Origin: Agarilytica sp045430345
GTDB lineage: Bacteria > Pseudomonadota > Gammaproteobacteria > Pseudomonadales > Cellvibrionaceae
Assembly (NCBI GenBank): GCA_045430345.1
Contig: JAILXT010000001.1
Span: 186,001-250,000, forward strand
DNA: 64,000 nucleotides
Direction of reading: 5' to 3'
Shown: piece by piece, positions 41,192-49,768 of the stretch
How positions within the stretch are numbered: position 1 is the first letter of the stretch
Layout: every line of letters begins with the position of its first letter
Notes under the pieces: model-generated
Told to the model about the DNA's origin: nothing
The model's input: the letters and a program-made list of their open reading frames with translations, nothing else
Database searches by the model: none
Translations under genes and position numbers: made by a program

Positions 41192-42835
41192 TTATTTCTT
41201 AAATGTATTGTTCACAATTTCTTGTGCTTCCTCGCATATTTTCTGCAAGTGATCTTCCCCGATAAAGCTCTCTCCGTAAATTTTATAAATATCCTCTGTG
41301 CCCGATGGGCGTGCTGCGAACCAGCCGTTTTCTGTCACGACTTTTAGCCCGCCAATGGCAGCACCGTTGCCGGGTGCGTGGGTGAGTTTTGCCAATATCT
41401 TTTCCCCGGCTAGGGCGTCGGCAGACACATCATCTTCAGATAAATTCTTTAATATTTCTTTTTGTTCAGGGGTGGCAGCGGCATCTATACGGGTATAAAT
41501 GGGTGAGCCATATTGCGCGGTAAGTTCATCATAAAGCTGGGATGGGTTTTTGCCGGTTACCGCGGTAATTTCTGCTGCGAGGAGGGCGAGAATAAAACCG
41601 TCTTTGTCTGTTGACCAAACGCTGCCGTCTCGGCGTAAAAACGAGGCGCCTGCACTTTCTTCTCCGCCAAAGCCGTATGTGCCTTCAAATAAACCATCAA
41701 CAAACCACTTAAAGCCAACAGGGACTTCGGATAGTTTTTTACCGAGCGCACTGGCGACGCGATCAATCATGCTAGAAGAGACGAGTGTTTTACCTACGGC
41801 TAATTCTGAAGACCATTGATCGCGATGTGAAAATAAATACTGTATTGCAACGGCTAAATAATGATTTGGGTTCATTAAGCCGGCTTTAGTTACGATGCCG
41901 TGGCGGTCGTAATCTGGGTCGTTGCCGACGGCAATGTCAAACTTATCCTTAAGTTGAATCAGCCCAGCCATGGCGTAAGGCGATGAGCAATCCATTCGGA
42001 TCTTCCCGTCTTTATCTAAGGTCATAAATGAAAAGCTGGGATCAATTTTATCGTTAACGACTTCAATGTCGACGCCATAAGTGTTGGCAATGACATCCCA
42101 ATACGCAATCCCAGAACCGCCGAGCGGGTCGACACCTATTTTTACACCGGCTTTGGCGATGGCTTCCATGTCGATGACATTTTTCAAATCATCGACATAA
42201 GGTTTTACAAAATCATATTCAGTTACGCTGTCTGAACTAAGTGCTTGGTCAAAACCGATTTGTATAACATCAGCCAATTGATTGGCAAGGATTTCGTTGG
42301 CGCGCTTTTGGATTTGATTGGTGATGTCGCTATCTGCAGGCCCGCCGTTAGGGGGGTTATATTTAAAGCCGCCATCTTTGGGCGGGTTGTGTGAAGGCGT
42401 GATGACGACGCCATCGGCCAAGCCTGACGTGAGGTTTTGGTTGTGGGTTAAGATCGCGTGTGAAATGACCGGCGTTGGTGTGTAGCCGCGTCCGGCTTGA
42501 ATCTTCACCTTCACGTCGTTTGCGGCGAAAACACCGACAGCCGTGGCAAATGCACATTCAGATAATGCGTGGGTATCGATACCAATAAATAAGGGCCCGT
42601 TTATATTGTGTGAGTCCCGGTATTCAACGAGTGCTTGGCAAATTGCGGCAATATGCGCTTCATTGAAACTGCGGCTGGATGATGATCCACGATGTCCTGA
42701 TGTACCAAAACTGACGGGGGCTAAGTCCGTTTTGTGTAAATAATATTCGCTGACTAAGCGAGGAATATTGGTAATGTCTTGCTGTGTAGCGGGTTGTCCC
42801 GCGCGCGCGTGTAATGCCATCAATATGTCCGCCAT
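41192..42835 (-). CDS. pgm: Phosphoglucomutase (alpha-D-glucose phosphate-specific)
   Basis: The 547-residue enzyme interconverts glucose 1-phosphate and glucose 6-phosphate, supplying glucose 1-phosphate for UDP-glucose and so for Ugd. Motifs in order: VSFGTSGHRGSS near the N-terminus, the phosphoserine loop VITPSHNPPKDGGFKYNPPNGGPAD, the Mg site DPDYDRHG, the sugar loop GFGGEESAGASFLRRDG and the phosphate loop ARPSGTEDIYKIYGES at the end. Length and order match bacterial Pgm. It converges with hipA across about 90 bases. Confidence 0.97.
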   Translation of the reverse strand: MADILMALHARAGQPATQQDITNIPRLVSEYYLHKTDLAPVSFGTSGHRGSSSSRSFNEAHIAAICQALVEYRDSHNINGPLFIGIDTHALSECAFATAVGVFAANDVKVKIQAGRGYTPTPVISHAILTHNQNLTSGLADGVVITPSHNPPKDGGFKYNPPNGGPADSDITNQIQKRANEILANQLADVIQIGFDQALSSDSVTEYDFVKPYVDDLKNVIDMEAIAKAGVKIGVDPLGGSGIAYWDVIANTYGVDIEVVNDKIDPSFSFMTLDKDGKIRMDCSSPYAMAGLIQLKDKFDIAVGNDPDYDRHGIVTKAGLMNPNHYLAVAIQYLFSHRDQWSSELAVGKTLVSSSMIDRVASALGKKLSEVPVGFKWFVDGLFEGTYGFGGEESAGASFLRRDGSVWSTDKDGFILALLAAEITAVTGKNPSQLYDELTAQYGSPIYTRIDAAATPEQKEILKNLSEDDVSADALAGEKILAKLTHAPGNGAAIGGLKVVTENGWFAARPSGTEDIYKIYGESFIGEDHLQKICEEAQEIVNNTFKK

Positions 42836-42980
42836 GGATTGAATTTACATGGGCGGCCATTCTACAGTGCCTAGGTGATCACTTGAAGCGCGATAACCTC
42901 TTAGTGGTTAGCGATGTGATAGATCAACGCTGTTGGGGGGCGAGATACTTGGTGTTCAAGGAGGACGCGCTTGGTGAGCT

Positions 42981-43021
42981 AAAACGTGGTACGCGAACCG
43001 TTAGCTGGCGTACCACGTTTT
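42981..43021 (-). terminator. Hairpin terminator of the lipase gene
   Basis: AAAACGTGGTACGC and GCGTACCACGTTTT form a perfect 14-bp stem with a 13-base loop, 15 bases after the minus-strand lipase stop. T residues at the end of the stem fit rho-independent termination. Confidence 0.75.
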
Positions 43022-43035
43022 CGGGATCGTTGTGC

Positions 43036-43731
43036 TTACTTAATTAAATCGTATTGTTTTGAAGAGGTGTATTTTTGCAAACCGAAGTGCCCGTAGCCAT
43101 ATGTGTAGCTAGATCTTTCACCTTGGATTTGGCTTGAGTGTTTACCGTATACGAGGCATGTACCGGTTCCGCAGACAATTTGATCGCCCCAGCTTTTGAT
43201 CGAGTAAACGCGACTGGCAATCTTTTTACCGTACAACCAATCTAAGAAAGGACTCGAAATAGAAAGGCCGTTGTTACCGCAGGTGGCCGAAGAAACATTC
43301 GCTGGGTGAATACCGCAAGAGTATAAACCGCGGTAGGCGCCGGCTATACCTACGAAAGAGTCTACTTTGGAAACTTTACCTGCCTTAATGATTTGTTGCG
43401 CCGCGAGTGTGACGCCCATTGAGTGACCGATCACATCAATTTTACCCGTACACGAACTCGAGATTGCGCTGTTAATGGCATTTTTTACCGGAGTTTCTTC
43501 TGAGCCTGAATGGTCGTTACAGCTGCCTAGACAAGAGCGTGATCCCCAGTTGGGGCGGAAAATTTGACTACTGCTATAGCCTTTACTGATTAACTTGTTA
43601 TAGGTGTTATTCCAGTCACTTGATTTACCTGAGTTGCCGTGAACAAGTACGACGTTATCTACACAGGCTGCAAATGTTGGAACAGCAAGTACTGCGGAAA
43701 GTAGTGCGATAATTATTGCTTTTATTTTCAT
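43036..43731 (-). CDS. Secreted lipase/esterase, alpha/beta-hydrolase fold
   Basis: The 231-residue protein begins with a Sec signal peptide (MKIKAIIIALLSAVLAVPTFAA). The hydrolase core has the oxyanion strand VVLVHGNSG and the nucleophile elbow IDVIGHSMGVTLA; the acid and histidine are probably in WGDQIVCG and YGHFG near the C-terminus. Several cysteine pairs fit an exported enzyme. It is clearly related to the lectin-lipase at 46313-47638 (shared HGNS, GHSMGVTLA, DTFVGIAG/DSFVGIAG, YGH) but lacks the lectin part. Substrate is unknown; triglyceride or other ester hydrolysis is inferred. Confidence 0.88.
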   Translation of the reverse strand: MKIKAIIIALLSAVLAVPTFAACVDNVVLVHGNSGKSSDWNNTYNKLISKGYSSSQIFRPNWGSRSCLGSCNDHSGSEETPVKNAINSAISSSCTGKIDVIGHSMGVTLAAQQIIKAGKVSKVDSFVGIAGAYRGLYSCGIHPANVSSATCGNNGLSISSPFLDWLYGKKIASRVYSIKSWGDQIVCGTGTCLVYGKHSSQIQGERSSYTYGYGHFGLQKYTSSKQYDLIK

Positions 43732-44435
43732 TATCTTTTTCTCTTTATTAGGGTTGGGTCGTTCAAATTTTCCTAATCGTGGGCCGACGAATTGAGTTTT
43801 AACTTCCGGTGATAACCATTAAAGCGGCGGTTTTGTATGTTGCTGCTTCAATGCCGTGGCGTGATATTCATCCTAGTGAAATGTGGCCTGAATTCTATTA
43901 GACAAAGGTACTGCGGCGATTTTTTGGGTTGATTAACATTTTAATAGCGCGCAGTTATTTATTAGATCAGTAATGACGCATTACTTTTGATGGCGGTTAC
44001 TTTGGTTATAACTCTGCGGTTCATATTATTAATAAGCGGTAGACCTGTCTTTTTGGGTATAAACAGCTTACTTAACGCTATAAGCAGTGTTCGCTGATAT
44101 AAGCGATCTAAATCAGTTTTTTAGTCTTAGTGGTTATTATGTTTTTATTTTTTAGATTGTTTTAAATTTAACCCTCGTAATCGGGGCTTGGGGAAGGGGT
44201 ATTTTGTCGGCGCTCACCGATATTGGTTGTTTGCAGTGGGGCGTGAATAGTGACGAAAAGGGCGTCTGTATTTACGTGTTGTTGGTTATATTTTGAATGA
44301 AATTCAAACAAGTAAATACGCGTCACTTTAGGTGCACATTTTGTAGCCTTAAGCCAGCAGAATTCCTAATAGAATCCGTAACTTAGCAATCTCCTGGTGT
44401 TTTTTGAAAACTTCAAATATTTAACGCTCAAAGTG
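43732..44435. other. ~700-base AT-rich intergenic region
   Basis: It should contain the lipase promoter. An inverted repeat AGTAATG/CATTACT with a 3-base spacer lies at 43969-43985. No coding sequence, known RNA or insertion sequence was recognised on either strand. Confidence 0.5.
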
Positions 44436-44463
44436 TTGACAAGAAGTCTGTTTCGCGTAGAAT
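44436..44463 (+). promoter_or_regulatory. Sigma-70 promoter of the tRNA-Val/tRNA-Asp operon
   Basis: TTGACA (44436-44441) and TAGAAT (44458-44463) are 16 bases apart. A GC-rich discriminator (GCGCGG) follows, typical of stringently controlled stable-RNA promoters. The first tRNA starts 17 bases later. Confidence 0.85.
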
Positions 44464-44480
44464 GCGCGGCTCTCAACGCA

Positions 44481-44556
44481 GGGTGGTTAGCTCAGTTGGT
44501 AGAGCGGCGCCCTTACAAGGCGTAGGTCACAGGTTCGACCCCTGTACCACCCACCA
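44481..44556 (+). tRNA. tRNA-Val (anticodon TAC)
   Basis: The 76-base cloverleaf has acceptor stem GGGTGGT/ACCACCC, D-arm with AGCTCAGTTGGTAGAGC, anticodon arm GCGCC-CTTACAA-GGCGT (anticodon TAC), T-arm AGGTTCGACCC and an encoded CCA. Confidence 0.96.
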
Positions 44557-44577
44557 AAACATTGTGTTGTGAATTGC

Positions 44578-44654
44578 GGCCCGGTAGTTCAGTTGGTTAG
44601 AATGCCGGCCTGTCACGCCGGAGGTCGAGGGTTCAAGTCCCTTCCGGGTCGCCA
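44578..44654 (+). tRNA. tRNA-Asp (anticodon GTC)
   Basis: The 77-base cloverleaf has acceptor stem GGCCCGG/CCGGGTC (one G-T pair), D-arm AGTTCAGTTGGTTAGAAT, anticodon arm CCGGC-CTGTCAC-GCCGG (anticodon GTC), T-arm GGTTCAAGTCC and CCA. It follows tRNA-Val by 21 bases, in one transcript. Confidence 0.96.
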
Positions 44655-44660
44655 TATACG

Positions 44661-44693
44661 AAAACCCCTAATCGAAAGATTAGGGGTTTTTTT
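44661..44693 (+). terminator. Terminator of the tRNA operon
   Basis: AAAACCCCTAATC/GATTAGGGGTTTT, a 13-bp stem with a GAAA tetraloop and a T run. Confidence 0.95.
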
Positions 44694-44948
44694 GTGCCCG
44701 AGAATAAAGTGACGCGTTGAATGTCGTCCAAAGTGGTGTTTACTTGGCCGATGGAGCGTCGCTTTGGTTTTGTTGTGAAAAAGCGCACAGTGAAAGGGCT
44801 TTTTTCCTTTACTAGAACGTTCGTTTAAAAATAGAATCGACTACATATAATAATCAGAGGTTAAGTGTTGCTTATTGGGCCGGTTAGCGGAGAATCCCTG
44901 GATAAGCGTCATTTGATAGAGCCTCAAAAATTTCGCTAGAATTACATC

Positions 44949-46055
44949 ATGTCAGAATCAAAAGAAGATCAAGCTTCAAGCAGTGATTGGTCATCCTTGA
45001 GCGCTACGTCGCAGTCGGCTGAAGTTCAGGAGTCGCCTGGTTTGGAAGTAGCGCTTGCCGATGTTTGGCCTGTGTTTGCGATGTCTAAGCAAGAGGGTAT
45101 CGCGCTCGATGAGATTGCTGAGCGTGTAGGTTTACCCTCAGATACTTTCGATAAGCCGGAAGGCTACCTAGGCTTAGCAGATTATTTCCGTATGCTGGGC
45201 GAGCTGTCACTCATCTATCAAGATGAGACTTGTCATATGTCTGACCGGCCAATGTTGCTGGGAACGACGCAGTTTGCACTGGATCAAATGAGCACCTGCA
45301 AGACCGTGCGCGAGGCGCTGCACAAGATTGCTGAAATCAGTAACCTACTAAACGGTGGCCCGTACAATCAAATCCGAGAGGCAGATGGCCTTTTGAACTA
45401 CATCATTGATGACAGCCGCTTTCCTTATTTACATGAAACAAAGCCCTTTTTGTACTGTGGAATGGAGTGTGTACTGATTTTGGTACATGGTTTGTTGAGT
45501 CATATTTCTACGGGTTCCGGCTCTTTGCCCCTACCTTATATCTCTATCAAGCGCGAACCGGACAGAAGCGCTCGTCACTTGAAGTTTTGGCGTGACCGTA
45601 TACGTTTCCAGTCATCGACTTACGTTATTACCTACGACGAGAGTGTTGGTGATCGGGCGGTTGTTGTTCCTGAAGGAGGCTTTAGTTCGCAATCCCTTTT
45701 TGTGGATATTGTGAACTTGGTTAAAGCGCCGCACTCGGAAAGGGCGCCTGAGGCCGTTGGCTTGCAGGTAAGGCGGTTTCTTTTGATTGATCCTTCAAAA
45801 GACCAACAGCAAGTGGCTGCGGAGCTTGGTATGAGTGTTGCGACGATGCGTCGCCGTCTGAAGGAGGAGGCGACTAGCTTCCGGGATGTGCGTCACTCAG
45901 CGCTAAACGAATTGGCGACAAACATGCTGGACGCCGGTTTTCAGGCATACGATGTGGCTGAAAAACTGGGCTTTTCTGATTTACGCAGCTTCTCTAGAGC
46001 CTTTAAAGGGTGGCATGGTATTACTCCTAGTGAATACCGTTCGAATCGAGACTGA
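44949..46055 (+). CDS. AraC-family regulator, OruR/ArgR-like architecture
   Basis: The 368-residue protein has a polar N-terminus of about 30 residues, a large ligand-binding domain of the Arabinose_bd type (VWPVFAMSKQEGIALDEIAERVGLP... GLADYFRMLGELSLIYQDETCHM) and a C-terminal double helix-turn-helix (VAAELGMSVATMRRRLKEEATSFRDVRHSALNELA, then AYDVAEKLGFSDLRSFSRAFKGWHGITPSEYRS). The architecture is that of regulators such as OruR and OliY relatives; the effector is unknown. It lies between the tRNA operon and the lectin-lipase gene, with which it shares a strand, so control of that lipase is possible but untested. A TATAAT lies about 100 bases upstream without a good -35. Confidence 0.9.
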   Translation: MSESKEDQASSSDWSSLSATSQSAEVQESPGLEVALADVWPVFAMSKQEGIALDEIAERVGLPSDTFDKPEGYLGLADYFRMLGELSLIYQDETCHMSDRPMLLGTTQFALDQMSTCKTVREALHKIAEISNLLNGGPYNQIREADGLLNYIIDDSRFPYLHETKPFLYCGMECVLILVHGLLSHISTGSGSLPLPYISIKREPDRSARHLKFWRDRIRFQSSTYVITYDESVGDRAVVVPEGGFSSQSLFVDIVNLVKAPHSERAPEAVGLQVRRFLLIDPSKDQQQVAAELGMSVATMRRRLKEEATSFRDVRHSALNELATNMLDAGFQAYDVAEKLGFSDLRSFSRAFKGWHGITPSEYRSNRD

Positions 46056-46312
46056 TTGATTTTGTCCCTTTCCGTTTCATAATCGCTCCTTACGTTTTTT
46101 CTTACGGCTCTTTGTGAGCCAAATTGTCCTCTCTGACTGCCCCGTATTGTCATATACGGGGATACCCAATCATTTCTAATATGCACTCTACCGGGAATCA
46201 TGTCGTCCACTAAACGAAGTTGATGCATGCACTTAATTACTGGTGACCAGCGGTAAAAAATATAGAAGCGATACGGCTTCACATAATAATTCTAATAATT
46301 TGGCTGACAATC

Positions 46313-47638
46313 ATGTTTACAAGATTGCTGACTCCCTATATCTCGCGCTTTATAGGGATCTCCATAATTTTTTCTTGCACAGCCTCATGGGCTGCCGTGA
46401 CAGAGAATGTTCTGTACCAGGACGAAGCACTCTATTCTGAAGATTATATGGAATCCGCCAATGGACGTTACCGTTTGAACATGCAGAACGACGGTAACGT
46501 TGTGCTTTATCGTGATGGTAACCAAGTCAGCTTTCAGTCAGGCACTTCAGGAAACGCAGGGGCTTACCTGCTTATGCAGGGGGATGGCAATCTCGTCGCG
46601 TATAACAGCGCGGGTGCCGCGATATTTAATACCGGAACCCACGGTAACCCCGGTGCATACGCAAGCTTGCAAGACAGCGGCAGGCTGGTTGTATTAGCAG
46701 CAAATGGTGCAACTCAGCTATGGGCTTCCACGAGTGTTGATTGCGCCCCAAGCCAAGGCCCGTCTGTTAGCAAAGGGATTACCTCTCACTTCCAAAATTG
46801 GCTAAACGACAACGGCTATGGTGATTATGACTTAGACCGCAGTGATCTAGACGGTGGTAGCTTCGGTGGCATGGTTTCGGATGCTGATTGTGCGCTTGAG
46901 CAACCCGTGATCTTTGTTCACGGGAATTCAGACCGATGTATGGATGGCCTCATTAACGGCTGGGAAAAATCGGTCGATTACTTTCAGTCCAAGGGTTATC
47001 GCTCTTCAGAACTGTATTGCACGAGCTATGGCACAGGTTCAGTCCTTTCCGCAGCCACTTACTACCATTCCAAAGCATTTATTACGCGTATCCGCAAAAT
47101 GGTGGAAGCAGTAAAGGCGTATACCGGTGCGGATAAAGTCGACATTATCGGCCACAGCATGGGGGTCACGCTCGCGAGAAAGGCGATCAAAGGTGGTTGG
47201 GCCAATGATTTGTTAGCCGGTGGTCGTTATTACATAGGGCCCAGCCTGACTTCCAGTGTCGATACCTTTGTGGGGATTGCGGGTGGAAATCGAGGCTTGG
47301 CTAGTTGCTACCTTACCGGGCCAAGTACCCCTGGTTGCGGCTCAACGAATGGTTTTTACCCTGGGTATATGTTTTGGGGCATGGTCTTCGGTGTTTCAGA
47401 CTTTTTAGAAGAACTTAACAGCGCCACTCGCTACGAAGGCAGTTACCGATATTCCATCTGGTCCACGGTAGACGAAGTGGTGGGCGGTGCGTGTTTGGTG
47501 TGGGGGCGCAATACCTGTCGTATCCCCGGGCAGACAAGTGAGAAAAAGTTTTACTCCTTTCCTTATGGTCATATCGGTGTGAGAGATCAAACCGGCTATT
47601 ACCAATATCGTATGGTTCATGATCATGCGACGAACTAG
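46313..47638 (+). CDS. Secreted lipase with N-terminal bulb-type lectin domain
   Basis: The 441-residue protein starts with a signal peptide ending near SWAAV. Residues about 30-140 form a bulb-type (B-) lectin domain with three repeats of the QxDxNxVxY type (MQNDGNVVLY, MQGDGNLVAY, and a degenerate LQDSGRLVVL). The C-terminal hydrolase has VIFVHGNSDRC, the elbow VDIIGHSMGVTLARKAI, VDTFVGIAGGNRG and a late YGHIG that may hold the catalytic histidine. The lectin probably binds mannose-type sugars or polysaccharide and directs the enzyme to a surface; that is inferred from the family. The catalytic part is related to the shorter lipase at 43036-43731. Confidence 0.9.
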   Translation: MFTRLLTPYISRFIGISIIFSCTASWAAVTENVLYQDEALYSEDYMESANGRYRLNMQNDGNVVLYRDGNQVSFQSGTSGNAGAYLLMQGDGNLVAYNSAGAAIFNTGTHGNPGAYASLQDSGRLVVLAANGATQLWASTSVDCAPSQGPSVSKGITSHFQNWLNDNGYGDYDLDRSDLDGGSFGGMVSDADCALEQPVIFVHGNSDRCMDGLINGWEKSVDYFQSKGYRSSELYCTSYGTGSVLSAATYYHSKAFITRIRKMVEAVKAYTGADKVDIIGHSMGVTLARKAIKGGWANDLLAGGRYYIGPSLTSSVDTFVGIAGGNRGLASCYLTGPSTPGCGSTNGFYPGYMFWGMVFGVSDFLEELNSATRYEGSYRYSIWSTVDEVVGGACLVWGRNTCRIPGQTSEKKFYSFPYGHIGVRDQTGYYQYRMVHDHATN

Positions 47639-48003
47639 GGCGGGATTTAAGCGCAATAGCGCAAAAATGAATACTTAATACGTTAAGGAGTTCCAGGTTT
47701 TCTGGTGGCCGTCTCGTGACGATTTAACATTGATTTCTCAGGGTTGGGTCGATGAAGAATCTACTCACGGACGAGGCGGTCTACCAGTTTTAATTTTTCA
47801 CACCATTCCTTGCTGAGATGCCTGCGCCAATTTGTCTTTTTTCATGAAAAAACCGTGTTGTTTCATGTCAATTTTTCCCACATTTCGAATCTTCTTGTAA
47901 AAAGACTGTCATTATCAGCTACTACTATAGTGGTTTCATAAAACAATTACGTGAATGGCTGAGTGAATAGGCTTGGCCTACGAAGTACCGGAGTACACAT
48001 AAT
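47639..48003. other. 365-base intergenic region
   Basis: A short GCGC/GCGC hairpin follows the lipase stop, and AT-rich promoter-like sequence lies near 47880-47935. Nothing further can be supported. Confidence 0.45.
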
Positions 48004-48126
48004 ATGCAGGATTATTTAGAAGAGTTATTGGAGTTATCGTTAATGAATGCACCCGCTGAGCATGGCTATGTCGATGCGGATGAGTCTGACGCAGACCATG
48101 ATATTGATGAGTGTGCCAGCCTTTAG
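48004..48126 (+). CDS. Possible 40-residue acidic protein
   Basis: A short frame (MQDYLEELLELSLMNAPAEH... DIDECASL) is preceded by CGGAG about ten bases before the ATG. It is very acidic, with a Leu/Glu helix-like start, an Asp/Glu-rich second half and a single cysteine four residues from the end. I recognise no family. The composition is coding-like, but it is short and could be chance. A strong AAGGAGG sequence downstream (near 48170) has no start codon at a useful distance. Confidence 0.4.
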   Translation: MQDYLEELLELSLMNAPAEHGYVDADESDADHDIDECASL

Positions 48127-48346
48127 TGGGCGGCTCGTTAACGGAAGAAAAGACCTAAAAGTTATAAGAAAGGAGGCGATACGGAAATATAGAGGTTTAA
48201 TTGTGACCTGAATCTCAAATTTTGAGAGCCCATATTATTAAAGCGTATAAGGGAGGGGATGCAGTTCACACTTTTTGAAAAATAGTTGTTAGATAATAAT
48301 CACCATTACAAAAAGAAAAGGGTAGGCGCGGTCTAGGGTCTAAACT

Positions 48347-49741
48347 TTGATAAAAGCTACAAATAGAGAAGGTCTGTGGGTGATTTTTGATGACGGTGAT
48401 TTAGCTGGCGCGATATTCCTTTTTTCTGAAGATCGAGAATTGATCAGAGAAATGAATTATTCGGAGTTTGAAGCGCTACTCGATGGTTATGTTCCAGCAA
48501 TGGACTTAGCTAACAGAGAGCTACACGCTGTTTATGTTGAAATTAATTCCCACTTCCATATCGTCAACGCCGTATTCTTCCTTGTTCGTTTTACCTCCCA
48601 CGGTTTTATCGATCAGGGAACGGCCGTCCCATTATTTCAACTAGCACAACACGCACGTAAAGGCCCTGACTTAGGTTATGGCCCAATCGGTTTGGTGTGT
48701 GCCAGCCAGTGCCCCATTAAACATTTTGCGCCGTTTATGTGGGACCCAGAACTGGGTAAAAAGCATGAGTTCAAATTACTCATGGACGCCGTTGAGCGCA
48801 ATCGCATGGCGATCCACTTTCATGAGCCCGATCCTGAAAAGAAACGACAAGAAGTTGAAGACGAAAAGTCTCGTGCGCTCATAGAGCAATCCGTTTCGAA
48901 TCGCTTACGCAAAGAGTTCGATAAAGAGATTCGCGACCGTATGGCGAATACGATTCGTGAGCAGCGCCTTAAGGCCAATACCATCATTCGGCAGCGTGAG
49001 CGATCGGTTGCAGAATTAAAGCAACAATACAACGCACGTATAGACGAATACCGTCTTATGTTGGACCAGAATAAATCCTTACTGGATGAGGCGCGTGAAC
49101 GTAATTCGAGCTTGAAAGATATCATCGACGGCCAAGCCGAGAAGATTCAAGGCTTGCGTGAATATTTTGAGTTAAAGCTAGAGCAAGCTGAATCTGTCGA
49201 ATACGATCAGTTGCAAGAATTAAAAAGCAGCCATGAAATTGAATTAGAGGCGGCTTTAGAATCGGAAACAAAAGAACTCAAAGAAATGCTTCAAATGCGC
49301 GAAGTAGAAATCCTTTATCGCAATGAGCAAGACGCTAAATTACATGCGGAGCTAGATCGTTTACACACTGAAAACAAAGACCTTATTGAAAATAGTGGCG
49401 ACCACTTGCTCGGTAAAATGTTAGAAAAAGGGATTAGTTTTGTCACCTATCAACCAGGCGCGGGTCACCTTACGCTGCCTGTCAGCGAAATACCGGATTT
49501 TATGGATAACCCCTCTGCGTATGTTGCTGAAAAATGCGGTGTATCCGAAGGTCATTATGCGGAATGGTTAGAGCATTACCACGTTCCGGTTTGTCAGGCG
49601 GTAGATAAAGACGGCAACCTCTGCGGTGAAAATATTAGTCGTGTGGAGTCTCCTGCAGATTATATTGCGGGTGAGTCCGACTGTTGTCATACACATAAAT
49701 TGAATAAAACTCCACGCCTTAAAATTGCGGGAAACTCATAA
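48347..49741 (+). CDS. Coiled-coil protein of unknown function with Cys/His C-terminus
   Basis: The 464-residue protein has three parts. Residues 1-160 form a globular domain (GLWVIFDDGDLAGAIFLFSEDRELI... FIDQGTAVPLFQLAQHARKGPDLGYGPIGLVCASQCPIKHFAPFMWDP). About 165-355 is a long, highly charged coiled coil with no breaks, and the last ~110 residues form a second domain ending with a Cys/His cluster (VCQAVDKDGNLCG, then SDCCHTH) that could bind zinc. The start is TTG at 48347: an in-frame TAA at 48341 leaves no upstream alternative, and AGGG lies eight bases before. No signal or membrane segment is seen, so it is probably cytoplasmic. No family is recognised with confidence. Confidence 0.8.
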   Translation: MIKATNREGLWVIFDDGDLAGAIFLFSEDRELIREMNYSEFEALLDGYVPAMDLANRELHAVYVEINSHFHIVNAVFFLVRFTSHGFIDQGTAVPLFQLAQHARKGPDLGYGPIGLVCASQCPIKHFAPFMWDPELGKKHEFKLLMDAVERNRMAIHFHEPDPEKKRQEVEDEKSRALIEQSVSNRLRKEFDKEIRDRMANTIREQRLKANTIIRQRERSVAELKQQYNARIDEYRLMLDQNKSLLDEARERNSSLKDIIDGQAEKIQGLREYFELKLEQAESVEYDQLQELKSSHEIELEAALESETKELKEMLQMREVEILYRNEQDAKLHAELDRLHTENKDLIENSGDHLLGKMLEKGISFVTYQPGAGHLTLPVSEIPDFMDNPSAYVAEKCGVSEGHYAEWLEHYHVPVCQAVDKDGNLCGENISRVESPADYIAGESDCCHTHKLNKTPRLKIAGNS

Positions 49742-49768
49742 TAATAAAACTATTTTTGGACGCGCACA

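Noticed and set aside
48170..48200. Gene started from the strong AAGGAGG near 48170
   Set aside because: No ATG, GTG or TTG lies at a suitable distance with an open frame.
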